Source: Mycolicibacterium austroafricanum (GTDB taxonomy: Bacteria > Actinomycetota > Actinomycetes > Mycobacteriales > Mycobacteriaceae). From it: a stretch of 43,830 nt of DNA. A model generated the notes under the pieces. It saw only the letters and a list, made by a program, of their open reading frames with translations. It was not told the origin of the DNA and searched no databases. Made by a program: the position numbers and the translations under genes. How positions within the stretch are numbered: position 1 is the stretch's first letter; each line of letters opens with the position of its first letter. Positions 16,202 through 23,564 of the stretch are shown piece after piece. The stretch covers positions 1-43,830 of the forward strand of contig NZ_CACSIP010000001.1 in NCBI RefSeq assembly GCF_902705885.1. The letters run 5' to 3'.

Positions 16202-16321
16202 TCAGGCAGCGGCCCGACTGCACTGTTCGGGCCGCTCGCAGTCAGGCAGGCTGACCGCGACCAGAATGCGCGTCAGATACAGCAAGAGCTCGTCGTCGTA
16301 GTCGGGGTCGGGATTGTCCAT
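16202..16321 (-). CDS. 39-aa acidic small ORF
   Basis: A 39-codon ORF starting at ATG 16321 on the reverse strand with GGGGGAG upstream. Sequence begins MDNPDPDYDDELLLYLTRI, strongly acidic then amphipathic, and ends CSRAAA. Stop is 57 bases before the start of the 46-residue membrane protein, so the two may form a small operon. No family recognised; the -AAA end would be a potential protease degron. Support is only codon structure, Shine-Dalgarno and context. Confidence 0.4.
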   Translation of the reverse strand: MDNPDPDYDDELLLYLTRILVAVSLPDCERPEQCSRAAA

Positions 16322-16377
16322 CACTCGCCACTCCCCCGCCCTGCGCAACTGTGCGACCAATCGGTATCGTGACCAGC

Positions 16378-16450
16378 GCCCCTATAGCTCAGTTGGTAGA
16401 GCAGCAGACTTTTAATCTGCGGGTCGTCCGTTCGAGCCGGACTGGGGGCA
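16378..16450 (+). tRNA. tRNA-Lys (anticodon TTT)
   Basis: Complete cloverleaf: acceptor GCCCCTA pairs with TGGGGGC; D-arm AGCTCAGTTGGTAGAGC; anticodon stem GCAGA/TCTGC with loop CTTTTAA, anticodon TTT; T-arm GTCCG-TTCGAGC-CGGAC; discriminator A. CCA is not fully encoded (ACCG follows). A TATCGT box lies at 16365-16370. It sits between the lysis cassette and the integrase, which ends 10 bases downstream on the opposite strand. Its 3' half differs from the att fragment at 17471-17511 by compensated T-stem changes, so the two are not copies of one att core. Confidence 0.92.
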
Positions 16451-16459
16451 CCGAGCACT

Positions 16460-17290
16460 TCAAGCCGCCCGGAATGGGTCCAGACGGTTGATCGCGTCAT
16501 GGCGCCGTTGATCGGGCACCCGGGTGTAGATCTGGGTGTTCGCCACCGAGGAGTGCCGCAGCAGCTCCTGCACGGTGCGCAGGTCGGCGCCGTCGTCGAG
16601 CAGCGTCGTTCCCGTCCAGTGCCGCAGGCTGTGTGGGGTTCCGCGCGCGCCGGCTCGGCGCATCGCCTGACCGATGATGTCTGAGACGCTCTTGGCGTGC
16701 ACGTGGTTGCCGGGTCGGCGGGAGTTCGCGGGGAACCACCACCCGCGTCGGGGCATCGTCAGCGCGACGTCGACCACCAGGGGGTGTAGTGGTATCCAGG
16801 CGCGTTTCCCGCCCTTGCCGATGACGAACAGCCGTGGTGTGGTCACATCGACGTCCTCGCCGCGCACCTTGGAGATCTCGGCGACGCGCATCCCGGCGAG
16901 CGCGGCCAGCAGAATCATCACGCGTGTCCGATGGTGCATGGGTGTGCAGAGCAGCCGGATCAGATCGTCGTCGGACACCGGTCGTGGTACCCGTTCGGGG
17001 TAGCGCGGGGAGGCAATTTTGATCATCGGGTTTTCGCTGCGGTAGTCCATGATGCTTAGCCAGTGAAACCAGGCGCGGAGATATGAGTGATATGTGGCAG
17101 CCGTTGCTGCTGACCACTCGGAATGTTTCGACATCCACTTGATGACGTCGATCGAGCTGGCCGCGAACGCCCCTGTAGGGTTCTCGACATCGAACTGTGC
17201 GATGACCCGAACCCGTTCTGTCACTGTCGATTCAGAGAGCCTCGCGGCATGTTGCCACAGCATCCACTCTTGTAGCAGTGGGTTAGTCAC
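16460..17290 (-). CDS. int: phage tyrosine integrase
   Basis: A 276-residue tyrosine recombinase. GTG at 17290 is chosen for its Shine-Dalgarno (AAGGGGG); the frame is open further upstream through the tRNA fragment, but that is not coding evidence. The N-terminal SAM-like core-binding domain covers roughly residues 1-95. The catalytic domain shows the R of LAGMRVAEI, the Lys of VIGKGGKRAW, H-x2-R in PHSLRHW, the second His in LLRHSSVANTQIY, and the nucleophilic Tyr in the same stretch. The protein ends DPFRAA; an -Ala-Ala end is the type read by ClpXP in ssrA-like degrons and is reported for integrases of mycobacteriophages with integration-dependent immunity. It excises and integrates at the site at 17471-17511. 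Confidence 0.92.
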   Translation of the reverse strand: MTNPLLQEWMLWQHAARLSESTVTERVRVIAQFDVENPTGAFAASSIDVIKWMSKHSEWSAATAATYHSYLRAWFHWLSIMDYRSENPMIKIASPRYPERVPRPVSDDDLIRLLCTPMHHRTRVMILLAALAGMRVAEISKVRGEDVDVTTPRLFVIGKGGKRAWIPLHPLVVDVALTMPRRGWWFPANSRRPGNHVHAKSVSDIIGQAMRRAGARGTPHSLRHWTGTTLLDDGADLRTVQELLRHSSVANTQIYTRVPDQRRHDAINRLDPFRAA

Positions 17291-17406
17291 ATTACCCCCT
17301 TGGGCCACTCCATCATCGGGAGCGATCGTTAACTTATCCCCGTCCCTACACGAGGGAAGCACAACCACCCGAGTGTTTGCCAGCCCTGCCGCTATTCCGT
17401 CATAAT

Positions 17407-17511
17407 TCACGCCGCGGTTCCGGAACTTGATCCCGGATTTCCGATAGGCCAGCAGATTATTTCGGCCTCGTAATCCGCAGGTCGCAGGTTCGAGCCCTGC
17501 TGGGGGCACCA
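17407..17511 (-). pseudogene. possible 3' remnant of the phage repressor gene at attR
   Basis: On the reverse strand, one frame runs out of the tRNA-derived segment into phage DNA and stops at 17407-17409. It reads ADYEAEIICWPIGNPGSSSG and then TAA before the stop. It lies just upstream of int and in the same direction. In phages with attP inside the repressor gene, integration strands exactly such a tail, with an -Ala-Ala degron, beside int. The 5' part would be at the other prophage end, outside this window. No repressor domain can be seen here, so the identity is inference. Confidence 0.35.
17471..17511 (+). other. prophage right attachment site (attR), 3' half of a tRNA gene
   Basis: Bases 17471-17511 reproduce the 3' part of a tRNA: TAATCCGCAGG, a T-arm GCAGG-TTCGAGC-CCTGC, acceptor TGGGGGC and an encoded ACCA. 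Upstream of 17471 the anticodon stem is broken (TTCGGCC does not fully pair), so this is a truncated copy. The acceptor strand fits a GCCCC[C/T]A 5' end, as in tRNA-Lys. Integrase on the left and host genes on the right make it the right prophage junction. The left junction with the rebuilt tRNA must lie outside the window. Confidence 0.72.
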
Positions 17512-17526
17512 GCACCACGCTGCTCG

Positions 17527-18255
17527 TCAGCGGAAGTAGAGCTCGTCGCCGTCGGGGTATCCGCCACCGGTCGTGGTGATGTGGACGTGGTCGTAGTGGC
17601 CGTAGCCGCCGGGCCGCGCGCCGCCCGGCGTGTAGTACACGCCCCGCCAGATCGCGTCCTGGATGCCGAACCGCCCGGCGTTCTTGAACACGTAGGCGAC
17701 GATCTCGTTGCCGAGCGCGATGCCTGCCGCGGAGTTCGGGTTGGGGATCATCACGTCGATCGCCAACCCGTTGGGATGCCACGGCAACGAATCGTCGCGA
17801 TGCCCGCCGATGTGGGTGATCTCGGGGAACACGGCGCTGATGCTGCGAGCGGTCAGGATCGTCCTGACCTGCAGGCCACGCTCTGGCGCGATCCCGGCGG
17901 GCAGGGTGGGGCTGACGACCCGCCATCTCGACGCCGCGGTCACCACCGAATCCGGCGGGGCGGGCGCGCTCGCCTGGACGATCGTCCTGGCTGCCTCCGG
18001 CCCGGTGACGGGCGAGGCGACGATCTCGACGCAGCACGGCGCCGCAGGCTCCTCGACGATCTCCGGAGCCGGGGCGGCGACGGGGGTGGTCGCGGCAGGC
18101 CCGGGGAGCTGACTCGCGTCGCCCTTGACGATGAAGAACAACGCCGCCGGGGCGAGCACGGAGGCCACGAAGACAGACGGGTTGCGCCGTTCGTTGGCTA
18201 CGGAGTGCCGGCCCACGTCCTGCAACATACGTGGAATCGGCGGAAAGTACAGCAT
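17527..18255 (-). CDS. exported M15/VanY-like protein
   Basis: A 242-residue protein, first host gene beyond the attachment site. After a short cytosolic N-terminus there is one membrane/signal segment (VFVASVLAPAALFFIV), then a Pro/Ala-rich linker, then a C-terminal domain of about 130 residues. That domain carries HPNGLAIDVMIP and GHYDHVHIT, the spacing of the zinc ligands of M15 D-Ala-D-Ala carboxypeptidases (H-x6-D and H-x2-H). It therefore may bind zinc and act on cell-wall peptides or be a catalytically altered relative. Mycobacteria carry several proteins of this type. The ATG at 18255 is one choice; a second ATG lies 9 codons in. Confidence 0.7.
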   Translation of the reverse strand: MLYFPPIPRMLQDVGRHSVANERRNPSVFVASVLAPAALFFIVKGDASQLPGPAATTPVAAPAPEIVEEPAAPCCVEIVASPVTGPEAARTIVQASAPAPPDSVVTAASRWRVVSPTLPAGIAPERGLQVRTILTARSISAVFPEITHIGGHRDDSLPWHPNGLAIDVMIPNPNSAAGIALGNEIVAYVFKNAGRFGIQDAIWRGVYYTPGGARPGGYGHYDHVHITTTGGGYPDGDELYFR

Positions 18256-18351
18256 GGGGCGAGAAAAATGAATACGGCGCGCCGATCGTTACCTGACCGG
18301 TACCGGTCGGTGAGCGGCCGTATATCTGCAGGTCAGATCGGCTGTGCAGCG

Positions 18352-19248
18352 TTACACAGCGACCAGCAACCCGGCGATCACGAGTACGGTGAAAATTGTC
18401 GCCGCAGCCAGCCATCCGCCGCTGCGTCGGGGTTGCTGCGCCGGTGGATCCAGGCAGGCGCCCATCTCCTCGGCGGTGCCGAAGCGCCAGCGTGGATCAC
18501 GGGCCATCGACCGCTCGACGGTCAGCTCCAGAGCCGGGTCGATGTCGGGACGCAAGGCCTGCAGCGGCGTCGTGCGCCCCGCTGAGATCGCGTCCGCCAA
18601 AGCGCACAGATTCGTCTGCGGGAAGGCCCGGCGGGCGGTCAGCGCCTCGTAGGCGACGACCCCGAGCGCGTACAGGTCGTCGCTCGGCACCGCCGACCGT
18701 CCGGCGATCCGGTCGGCGGGCAGGTAGGCCATCGTCCCGAAGATCCGGTTGGTCAGCGTCTGCGGCGTATCGGCGCTCTTGGCGACACCGAAGTCGGCGA
18801 TCTTCACCCCTCCCGAGGGAGAGAACAGGATGTTGGCCGGCTTGATGTCGCGATGCAGCACTCCGCGGGCATGAGCGGCACCCAGGGCCGACAGCACGTC
18901 ACGGATGATCGCGCGCACCTGCTCTGCGGGCAACGGGCCGCCGCGGGCCAGCACATCGGCCAGGCTCTGCCCGGGTAACCGTTCCAACACGATGTACTGC
19001 CTGCCGTGGTGGACACCGGAGTCGTGCACGGCCACCACGTGCGGGTGGCTGAGGCGGGCCGCCGCGCGCGCCTCGGTCGCGAACCGGCGCTTGGTGTCCG
19101 GCTGGGCACTCGCCGACGGGTAGAGCAGCTTGACGGCGACCGGACGACTCAGCCTGATGTCCCAGCCGTCGCGGACCTCGGCCATACCACCGCGGCCGAT
19201 GACTCCCCGCAGTTCGTAGCGTCCGCCAAGAACCTCCGGCGCCTGCAT
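18352..19248 (-). CDS. small transmembrane serine/threonine protein kinase
   Basis: A 298-residue kinase of the bacterial PknA/PknB type. Glycine loop GRGGMAEV (19-25), ATP-anchoring Lys40 (VAVKLL), catalytic LHRDIKPANI (Asp134), DFG at 152, and one C-terminal membrane span (AATIFTVLVIAGLLVAV) that ends the protein, so there is no extracellular sensor domain. The activation segment reads GTMAYLPADRIAG where most relatives have ...SPE or APE; the conserved Glu appears as Asp. Presumably phosphorylates cytosolic targets near the membrane. It has no obvious operon partner, and targets are unknown. Confidence 0.88.
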   Translation of the reverse strand: MQAPEVLGGRYELRGVIGRGGMAEVRDGWDIRLSRPVAVKLLYPSASAQPDTKRRFATEARAAARLSHPHVVAVHDSGVHHGRQYIVLERLPGQSLADVLARGGPLPAEQVRAIIRDVLSALGAAHARGVLHRDIKPANILFSPSGGVKIADFGVAKSADTPQTLTNRIFGTMAYLPADRIAGRSAVPSDDLYALGVVAYEALTARRAFPQTNLCALADAISAGRTTPLQALRPDIDPALELTVERSMARDPRWRFGTAEEMGACLDPPAQQPRRSGGWLAAATIFTVLVIAGLLVAV

Positions 19249-19390
19249 GAGTTCTAGCTAACCGATCCGACGCAGGCGCAAACCTTTCGGGCTCCCCCAG
19301 GCGCTTTGAGACTGCAGTCAGGACGGAGAAGTGCGAGTAACACCCGCCGTCAGCGCAGCCTCAACGACGGCCGTGGCGCAGCCTGACGAG

Positions 19391-20410
19391 TCAGACCTTG
19401 GGGCTGTAGTAGTGCGGGTTGTCCCGGTATTCCACCGGCGGCAGATTGCGCGCCGGGGTCTCCACCAGTGGCGCGTCGACCGGCACCCGACCGTGCGCGC
19501 GGTCCCAGGCCGAGCGCTTCCGCGGATGCATCAACATCCTCCTGGGCAGCAGCCTGGTGCCCAGGTACACCGCCCGACCGAACAGCCGGTGCAGCCGCTC
19601 CTGGCGGGGCGACCAGCTGTAGCCCATCAGCTCCCGCACCGCCGGATCGAACAGCCCGACGGTGGTGAAGTTGAAGAACCGCTGCATCGCAGCCACGTTC
19701 AGCCGCCACAGCCAGTTCGGCATCCACTCCAGCGACGGATGCTTGGGCATCGCCGACAGGTCCAGCACGGCCCGCGCGGCCCAGTTGTTCTCCAGGACGT
19801 CGTGGCACATGTGATCCCAGTACTGCTGGAAGTCCTCCCAGGTCTCCGGGACCGGCCGCATGCTCATCCCGTACATCCGATACCAGGTGACGTGCTCGTC
19901 GAAGAGCTGACGCCTCTGCGCGTCGGTCAGGCCGCCGCCCAGCCACTCCGCGGCCAGCAGCGTCGACTTGAAGAACGTCGCGTGTGCCCAGTAGAAGACC
20001 TCGGGGTTCAGCGCGCTGTACCGGCGGCCCTGATCGTCGACCCCCTTGATCCCGATGTGATAGTCACGCACCTCGGCTCCGGTCCGCGGCGCGCGTTCCC
20101 CGTCGAACACCACGCCGCCGATCGGGTAGACCGACCGGAACAGCCGCGGCATCCGCTCAAGGAAGAAGATCGAGTGCTGCTGCACCGCAGCGCCCAGTTG
20201 CGGGTGCATGTTCTGCATCGACCCCGCCCACGGGCCCTGCAGCATCCCGGTCCACTGACCGAAGTACTTCCATGTCAGCGAGTCCGGCCCGAGCGGAACC
20301 GGCGGCGAGTCATAACCCCCCGGCGCAACCGGGCAGCCCACTGCCACCGACTCGGGTGCCGGGTCAGATCGGCTGGTCACCGGGCACGTCTCGGACGTAT
20401 CTTGAGTCAC
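19391..20410 (-). CDS. MpaB-family (DUF2236) oxygenase
   Basis: A 339-residue protein, GTG start, divergent from the TetR gene at 20489. Long stretches (WKYFGQWTGMLQGPWAGSMQ, AHATFFKSTLLAAEWLGG, HVTWYRMYGMSMRPVPETWE) match the DUF2236/MpaB-type heme oxygenase family abundant in mycobacteria; relatives include latex-clearing and polyketide-tailoring oxygenases. It resembles the M. tuberculosis gene next to desA1 (Rv0826, from memory). No signal peptide. The substrate is not predictable from sequence. The shared intergenic palindrome suggests control by the divergent TetR protein. Confidence 0.8.
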   Translation of the reverse strand: MTQDTSETCPVTSRSDPAPESVAVGCPVAPGGYDSPPVPLGPDSLTWKYFGQWTGMLQGPWAGSMQNMHPQLGAAVQQHSIFFLERMPRLFRSVYPIGGVVFDGERAPRTGAEVRDYHIGIKGVDDQGRRYSALNPEVFYWAHATFFKSTLLAAEWLGGGLTDAQRRQLFDEHVTWYRMYGMSMRPVPETWEDFQQYWDHMCHDVLENNWAARAVLDLSAMPKHPSLEWMPNWLWRLNVAAMQRFFNFTTVGLFDPAVRELMGYSWSPRQERLHRLFGRAVYLGTRLLPRRMLMHPRKRSAWDRAHGRVPVDAPLVETPARNLPPVEYRDNPHYYSPKV

Positions 20411-20451
20411 TGGTGACCTTCCCCTGAACGTGTCACGTCGCCACGAGCATT

Positions 20452-20471
20452 TTGACTACAAACGTTGTCAA
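20452..20471. promoter_or_regulatory. putative TetR operator in the divergent intergenic region
   Basis: Perfect inverted repeat TTGAC-N10-GTCAA, lying between the oxygenase (reverse) and the TetR gene (forward), 18 bases before the chosen TetR start. The size and location suit autoregulation by a TetR dimer. Confidence 0.5.
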
Positions 20472-20488
20472 CAGAGTCTAGGAGTGAT

Positions 20489-21070
20489 GTGGCGTCCGGT
20501 CAACGACGCGGCCGATGGTCGGGCGTTCCGCTGCAGGACCGCCAGATACTTCGCCGCGGCGCACTGATCACCGCGGGCATCGGCCTACTGGGCAGCCCGG
20601 GCGGACCGCGACTGACCGTGCGCGCCGCATGTCGCGCCGCCGGACTGACCGAGCGCTACTTCTACGAGAGCTTCACCGACCGCGACGACTACGTGGGTGC
20701 GGTGTACGACGACGTGTGCAACACCGCGATGGCCACGCTGCTGAAGGCCGACAGCCCCCGCGACGCCGTCGAGCAGTTCGTCGCGCTGATGGTCGACGAC
20801 CCGGCCCGCGGCCGGGTGCTGCTGCTCGCGCCGGAAGTGGAACCGGTGCTGGCGCGTTCGGGCGCCGAGTGGATGCCCAATTTCATCGATCTGCTGCAGC
20901 AGAAGCTGACCCGCATCACCGACCCCACCGTCCAGGCGATGGTTGCCACCGGCCTGATCGGGGCACTCAGTGCACTGTTCACGGCTTACCTCGACGGCAG
21001 GTTGGCCACGACCAGAGAACAGTTCATCGACCACTGTGTTGAGCTACTGCTCAGCAGGGCTGCGACCTGA
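20489..21070 (+). CDS. TetR-family transcriptional regulator
   Basis: A 193-residue regulator. GTG 20489 is preferred over TTG 20465 because AGGAG lies 4 bases upstream and because the earlier start would sit inside the operator palindrome. The N-terminal helix-turn-helix is LTVRAACRAAGLTERYFYES (typical TetR recognition helix YFYESF). The C-terminal ~130 residues form an all-helical ligand domain of unknown specificity. Probably represses itself and the divergent MpaB-like oxygenase. Next to desA1, a lipid-derived effector is plausible but not shown. Confidence 0.85.
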   Translation: MASGQRRGRWSGVPLQDRQILRRGALITAGIGLLGSPGGPRLTVRAACRAAGLTERYFYESFTDRDDYVGAVYDDVCNTAMATLLKADSPRDAVEQFVALMVDDPARGRVLLLAPEVEPVLARSGAEWMPNFIDLLQQKLTRITDPTVQAMVATGLIGALSALFTAYLDGRLATTREQFIDHCVELLLSRAAT

Positions 21071-21176
21071 TCAGCCCGCCGACCTGGGTGTGAGCCTTGG
21101 CGTGGTGGCTTGAATGTCACCCGTTTACACAGATATATTGAGTGCAACCATCAGGTACAGATAACTGGGAGGTGTC

Positions 21177-22187
21177 GTGTCGAAAGACCTGACCGACCTG
21201 CAGCTGTTGACCGAACTCGAGCCAGTCGTCGAGCAGAATGTCAACCGCCATATGCGGATGCGCAAGGACTGGAACCCCCACGACTACATCCCGTGGTCTG
21301 ATGGCAAGAACTACTACGCGCTCGGCGGCCAGGACTGGGACCCCGAGCAGACCCAGCTCTCCGAGGTCGCCCGCGTCGCGATGCTGGTGAACCTGCTCAC
21401 CGAGGACAACCTGCCGTCCTACCACCGCGAGATCGCGATGAACTTCAGCATGGACGGCCCGTGGGGCTTCTGGGTGAACCGCTGGACCGCCGAGGAGAAC
21501 CGGCACGGCATCGCGCTGCGCGACTATCTGGTCGTCACCCGTGCCGTCGACCCCGTCGAACTCGAGCAGCTGCGCATCGAGCAGATGACCCGCGGGTTCA
21601 GCCCCGGCCAGAACGATCAGATCGAGGCCGACCTGTTCGCCGACAGCCTGTTCGACTCGGTGATCTACGTGACGTTCCAGGAGCTCGCCACCCGCGTCTC
21701 GCACCGCAACACCGGTAGAGCGTGCGAGGAACCCATCGCCGACCAGTTGTTGCAGCGGGTCTCGGCCGACGAGAACCTGCACATGATCTTCTACCGTGAC
21801 GTGTCCGAGGCGGGCTTCGAGATCGCCCCCAACCAGGCGATGAAGTCGCTGCACAAGGTGCTGCGCAACTTCAAGATGCCCGGGTACACCATTCCCGACT
21901 TCCGGCGCCGGGCGGTCACCATCGCCTCCGGCGGTGTCTACGACCCGCGCATCCACCTCGATGACATCGTGATGCCGGTCCTCAAGAAGTGGCGCATCTT
22001 CGAACGCGAGGACTTCAACGGCGAGAGCGCCCGGATGCGCGACGACCTCGGCGTCCTCGTCGAGGAGCTGCAGGAGTCGGTCGACAAGTTCGAGATCGCC
22101 AAGCAGCGTCGCGAGGAGCGGCTGGCTCAGATGGCCGAGAAGAAGGCCGCGAAAGCCCAGCTGGTCGGAACCTCCGCAGGCAGTTGA
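21177..22187 (+). CDS. desA1: acyl-ACP desaturase DesA1
   Basis: A 336-residue soluble diiron desaturase of the plant-type acyl-ACP family. GTG start with GGGAGG 5 bases upstream. The two iron-binding E-x2-H motifs are EENRH (TAEENRHGIALRD) and DENLH (SADENLHMIFYRD); in the second the usual first Glu/Asp is flanked as in mycobacterial DesA proteins. DesA1 introduces double bonds into meromycolic precursors and is essential in mycobacteria. Preceded by a TATATT -10-like box near 21134. The end overlaps the next gene's TTG (TTGA). The long C-terminal Lys/Glu-rich helix (AKQRREERLAQMAEKKAAK) is typical. Confidence 0.92.
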   Translation: MSKDLTDLQLLTELEPVVEQNVNRHMRMRKDWNPHDYIPWSDGKNYYALGGQDWDPEQTQLSEVARVAMLVNLLTEDNLPSYHREIAMNFSMDGPWGFWVNRWTAEENRHGIALRDYLVVTRAVDPVELEQLRIEQMTRGFSPGQNDQIEADLFADSLFDSVIYVTFQELATRVSHRNTGRACEEPIADQLLQRVSADENLHMIFYRDVSEAGFEIAPNQAMKSLHKVLRNFKMPGYTIPDFRRRAVTIASGGVYDPRIHLDDIVMPVLKKWRIFEREDFNGESARMRDDLGVLVEELQESVDKFEIAKQRREERLAQMAEKKAAKAQLVGTSAGS

Positions 22188-23356
22188 CCGCCAGCATCGA
22201 CCAACGGACGGCCCGATCTGCGTTGCAGATCGGGCCGATCGCGCTGCGCAGTCCCGTGGTGCTCGCCCCCATGGCCGGCGTGACGAATGTCGCATTCCGG
22301 ACGTTGTGCCGTGAACTCGAACTGGCCCGCGCCGGCACCGTGAGCGGGCTGTACGTCTGCGAGATGGTGACCGCCCGTGCCCTGGTCGAACGGCACCCGG
22401 TCACGATGCACATGACCACGTTCGCGCCCGACGAATCGCCGCGGTCACTGCAGCTCTACACCGTCGACCCGGAGCACACTTATTCGGCGGCCAAGATGAT
22501 CGCCGACGAGGGACTGGCCGACCACATCGACATGAACTTCGGCTGCCCGGTGCCGAAGGTCACCCGCCGCGGCGGCGGTGCCGCGTTGCCGTTCAAGCGG
22601 CGGCTGTTCGGTCAGATCGTCCGGGCCGCCGTCAAAGCGACCGAGGGGACCGAGATTCCGGTCACCGTGAAGTTCCGGATCGGCATCGACGACGACCATC
22701 ACACCCACCTCGACGCCGGGGCGATCGCGGCACAGGAAGGGGCGGCGGCGGTTGCTCTGCACGCCCGCACCGCCGCGCAGCGCTATTCCGGCACGGCCGA
22801 CTGGACGCAGATCGCCGCGCTGAAGGCCCATGTCACCGACATTCCGGTCCTGGGCAACGGTGATATCTTCGACGCCCGAGACGCGCTGGCCATGATGGCC
22901 GCGACGGGTTGCGACGGTGTCGTGATCGGCCGTGGCTGCCTGGGGCGGCCGTGGTTGTTCGCCGAGCTGTCCGCGGCATTCACCGGAACGGCCCCGGCGA
23001 CCCCGCCGACGCTGGGCGAGGTCGCCCAGATCATCCGTCGGCACGGCGAGCTTCTCGTTGCACATTTCGGAGAGGACAAGGGAATGCGGGACATCCGCAA
23101 GCATGTGGCGTGGTACCTGCACGGGTTCCCCGCAGGAGCCGACCTTCGCCGGTCATTGGCACTGGTCAAGACGATTTCAGAGCTCGACGACCTGTTGGAG
23201 CAGTTGGATCCGGAGGTTCCGTTCCCGCCCGCCGCCGGCGGTCCGCGGGGCCGCCAGGGTTCCCCGGCGTCAGTGACGCTGCCCGAGGGCTGGCTCGACG
23301 ACCCAGACGACTGCATGGTGCCCGCCGCCGCGGATGTGATGAACTCGGGCGGCTGA
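22184..23356 (+). CDS. dus: tRNA-dihydrouridine synthase
   Basis: A 390-residue FMN-dependent Dus/NifR3-family enzyme that reduces uridine in tRNA D-loops with NADPH. TTG at 22184 overlaps the desA1 stop (TTGA) and gives the family's usual length. Marks: VVLAPMAGVTNVAFRTLCRE, MNFGCPVPKVTRRGGGAAL with the active-site Cys, VTVKFRIGID, VALHARTAAQRYSG, VIGNGD-type LGNGDIFDARDAL and GVVIGRGCLGRPWLF. The coupling to desA1 is conserved in mycobacteria. No functional link between the two reactions is known. Confidence 0.92.
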   Translation: MTASIDQRTARSALQIGPIALRSPVVLAPMAGVTNVAFRTLCRELELARAGTVSGLYVCEMVTARALVERHPVTMHMTTFAPDESPRSLQLYTVDPEHTYSAAKMIADEGLADHIDMNFGCPVPKVTRRGGGAALPFKRRLFGQIVRAAVKATEGTEIPVTVKFRIGIDDDHHTHLDAGAIAAQEGAAAVALHARTAAQRYSGTADWTQIAALKAHVTDIPVLGNGDIFDARDALAMMAATGCDGVVIGRGCLGRPWLFAELSAAFTGTAPATPPTLGEVAQIIRRHGELLVAHFGEDKGMRDIRKHVAWYLHGFPAGADLRRSLALVKTISELDDLLEQLDPEVPFPPAAGGPRGRQGSPASVTLPEGWLDDPDDCMVPAAADVMNSGG

Positions 23357-23564
23357 GCTGGCCGGATCGAGACGGTACTGACACCTTAGTCCGACTAGCT
23401 GTCTCTCAGGTTGTCTCAGTACGATGGGTGTCCGATTACTCTGCTCCGGTGGCGGAGGCGGGGTAAGTGCTCTAAACAGATAGCAGGCAGTCCTCACCCG
23501 GGTACTGATGCGCAACGACGCACGCACCGTGGGGGCCGTAGGGAGCTGGAAGGCCGGTACGAAC

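Noticed and set aside
16191..16217. A sixth TGCACCC-like copy (CTGCACCCGCCG)
   Set aside because: No start codon lies at the expected 25-27 base distance on this strand and no -10-like box follows.
16411..17511. tRNA-Lys 3' half and the fragment at 17471 as an attL/attR pair of a 1-kb mini-element
   Set aside because: An att core should be near-identical. These differ at several positions with compensated T-stem changes, so they come from two different tRNA genes.
16460..18415. A 651-codon reverse-strand frame joining int, the tRNA fragment and the exported protein region
   Set aside because: The upstream part crosses the tRNA-derived att site and the antisense of another gene. Only the 276 codons from the GTG with a Shine-Dalgarno look like a real protein (integrase).
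23508..23564. Longer start of the LCP gene at ATG 23508
   Set aside because: No Shine-Dalgarno before it. The extra 19 residues add no domain feature; kept only as an alternative.
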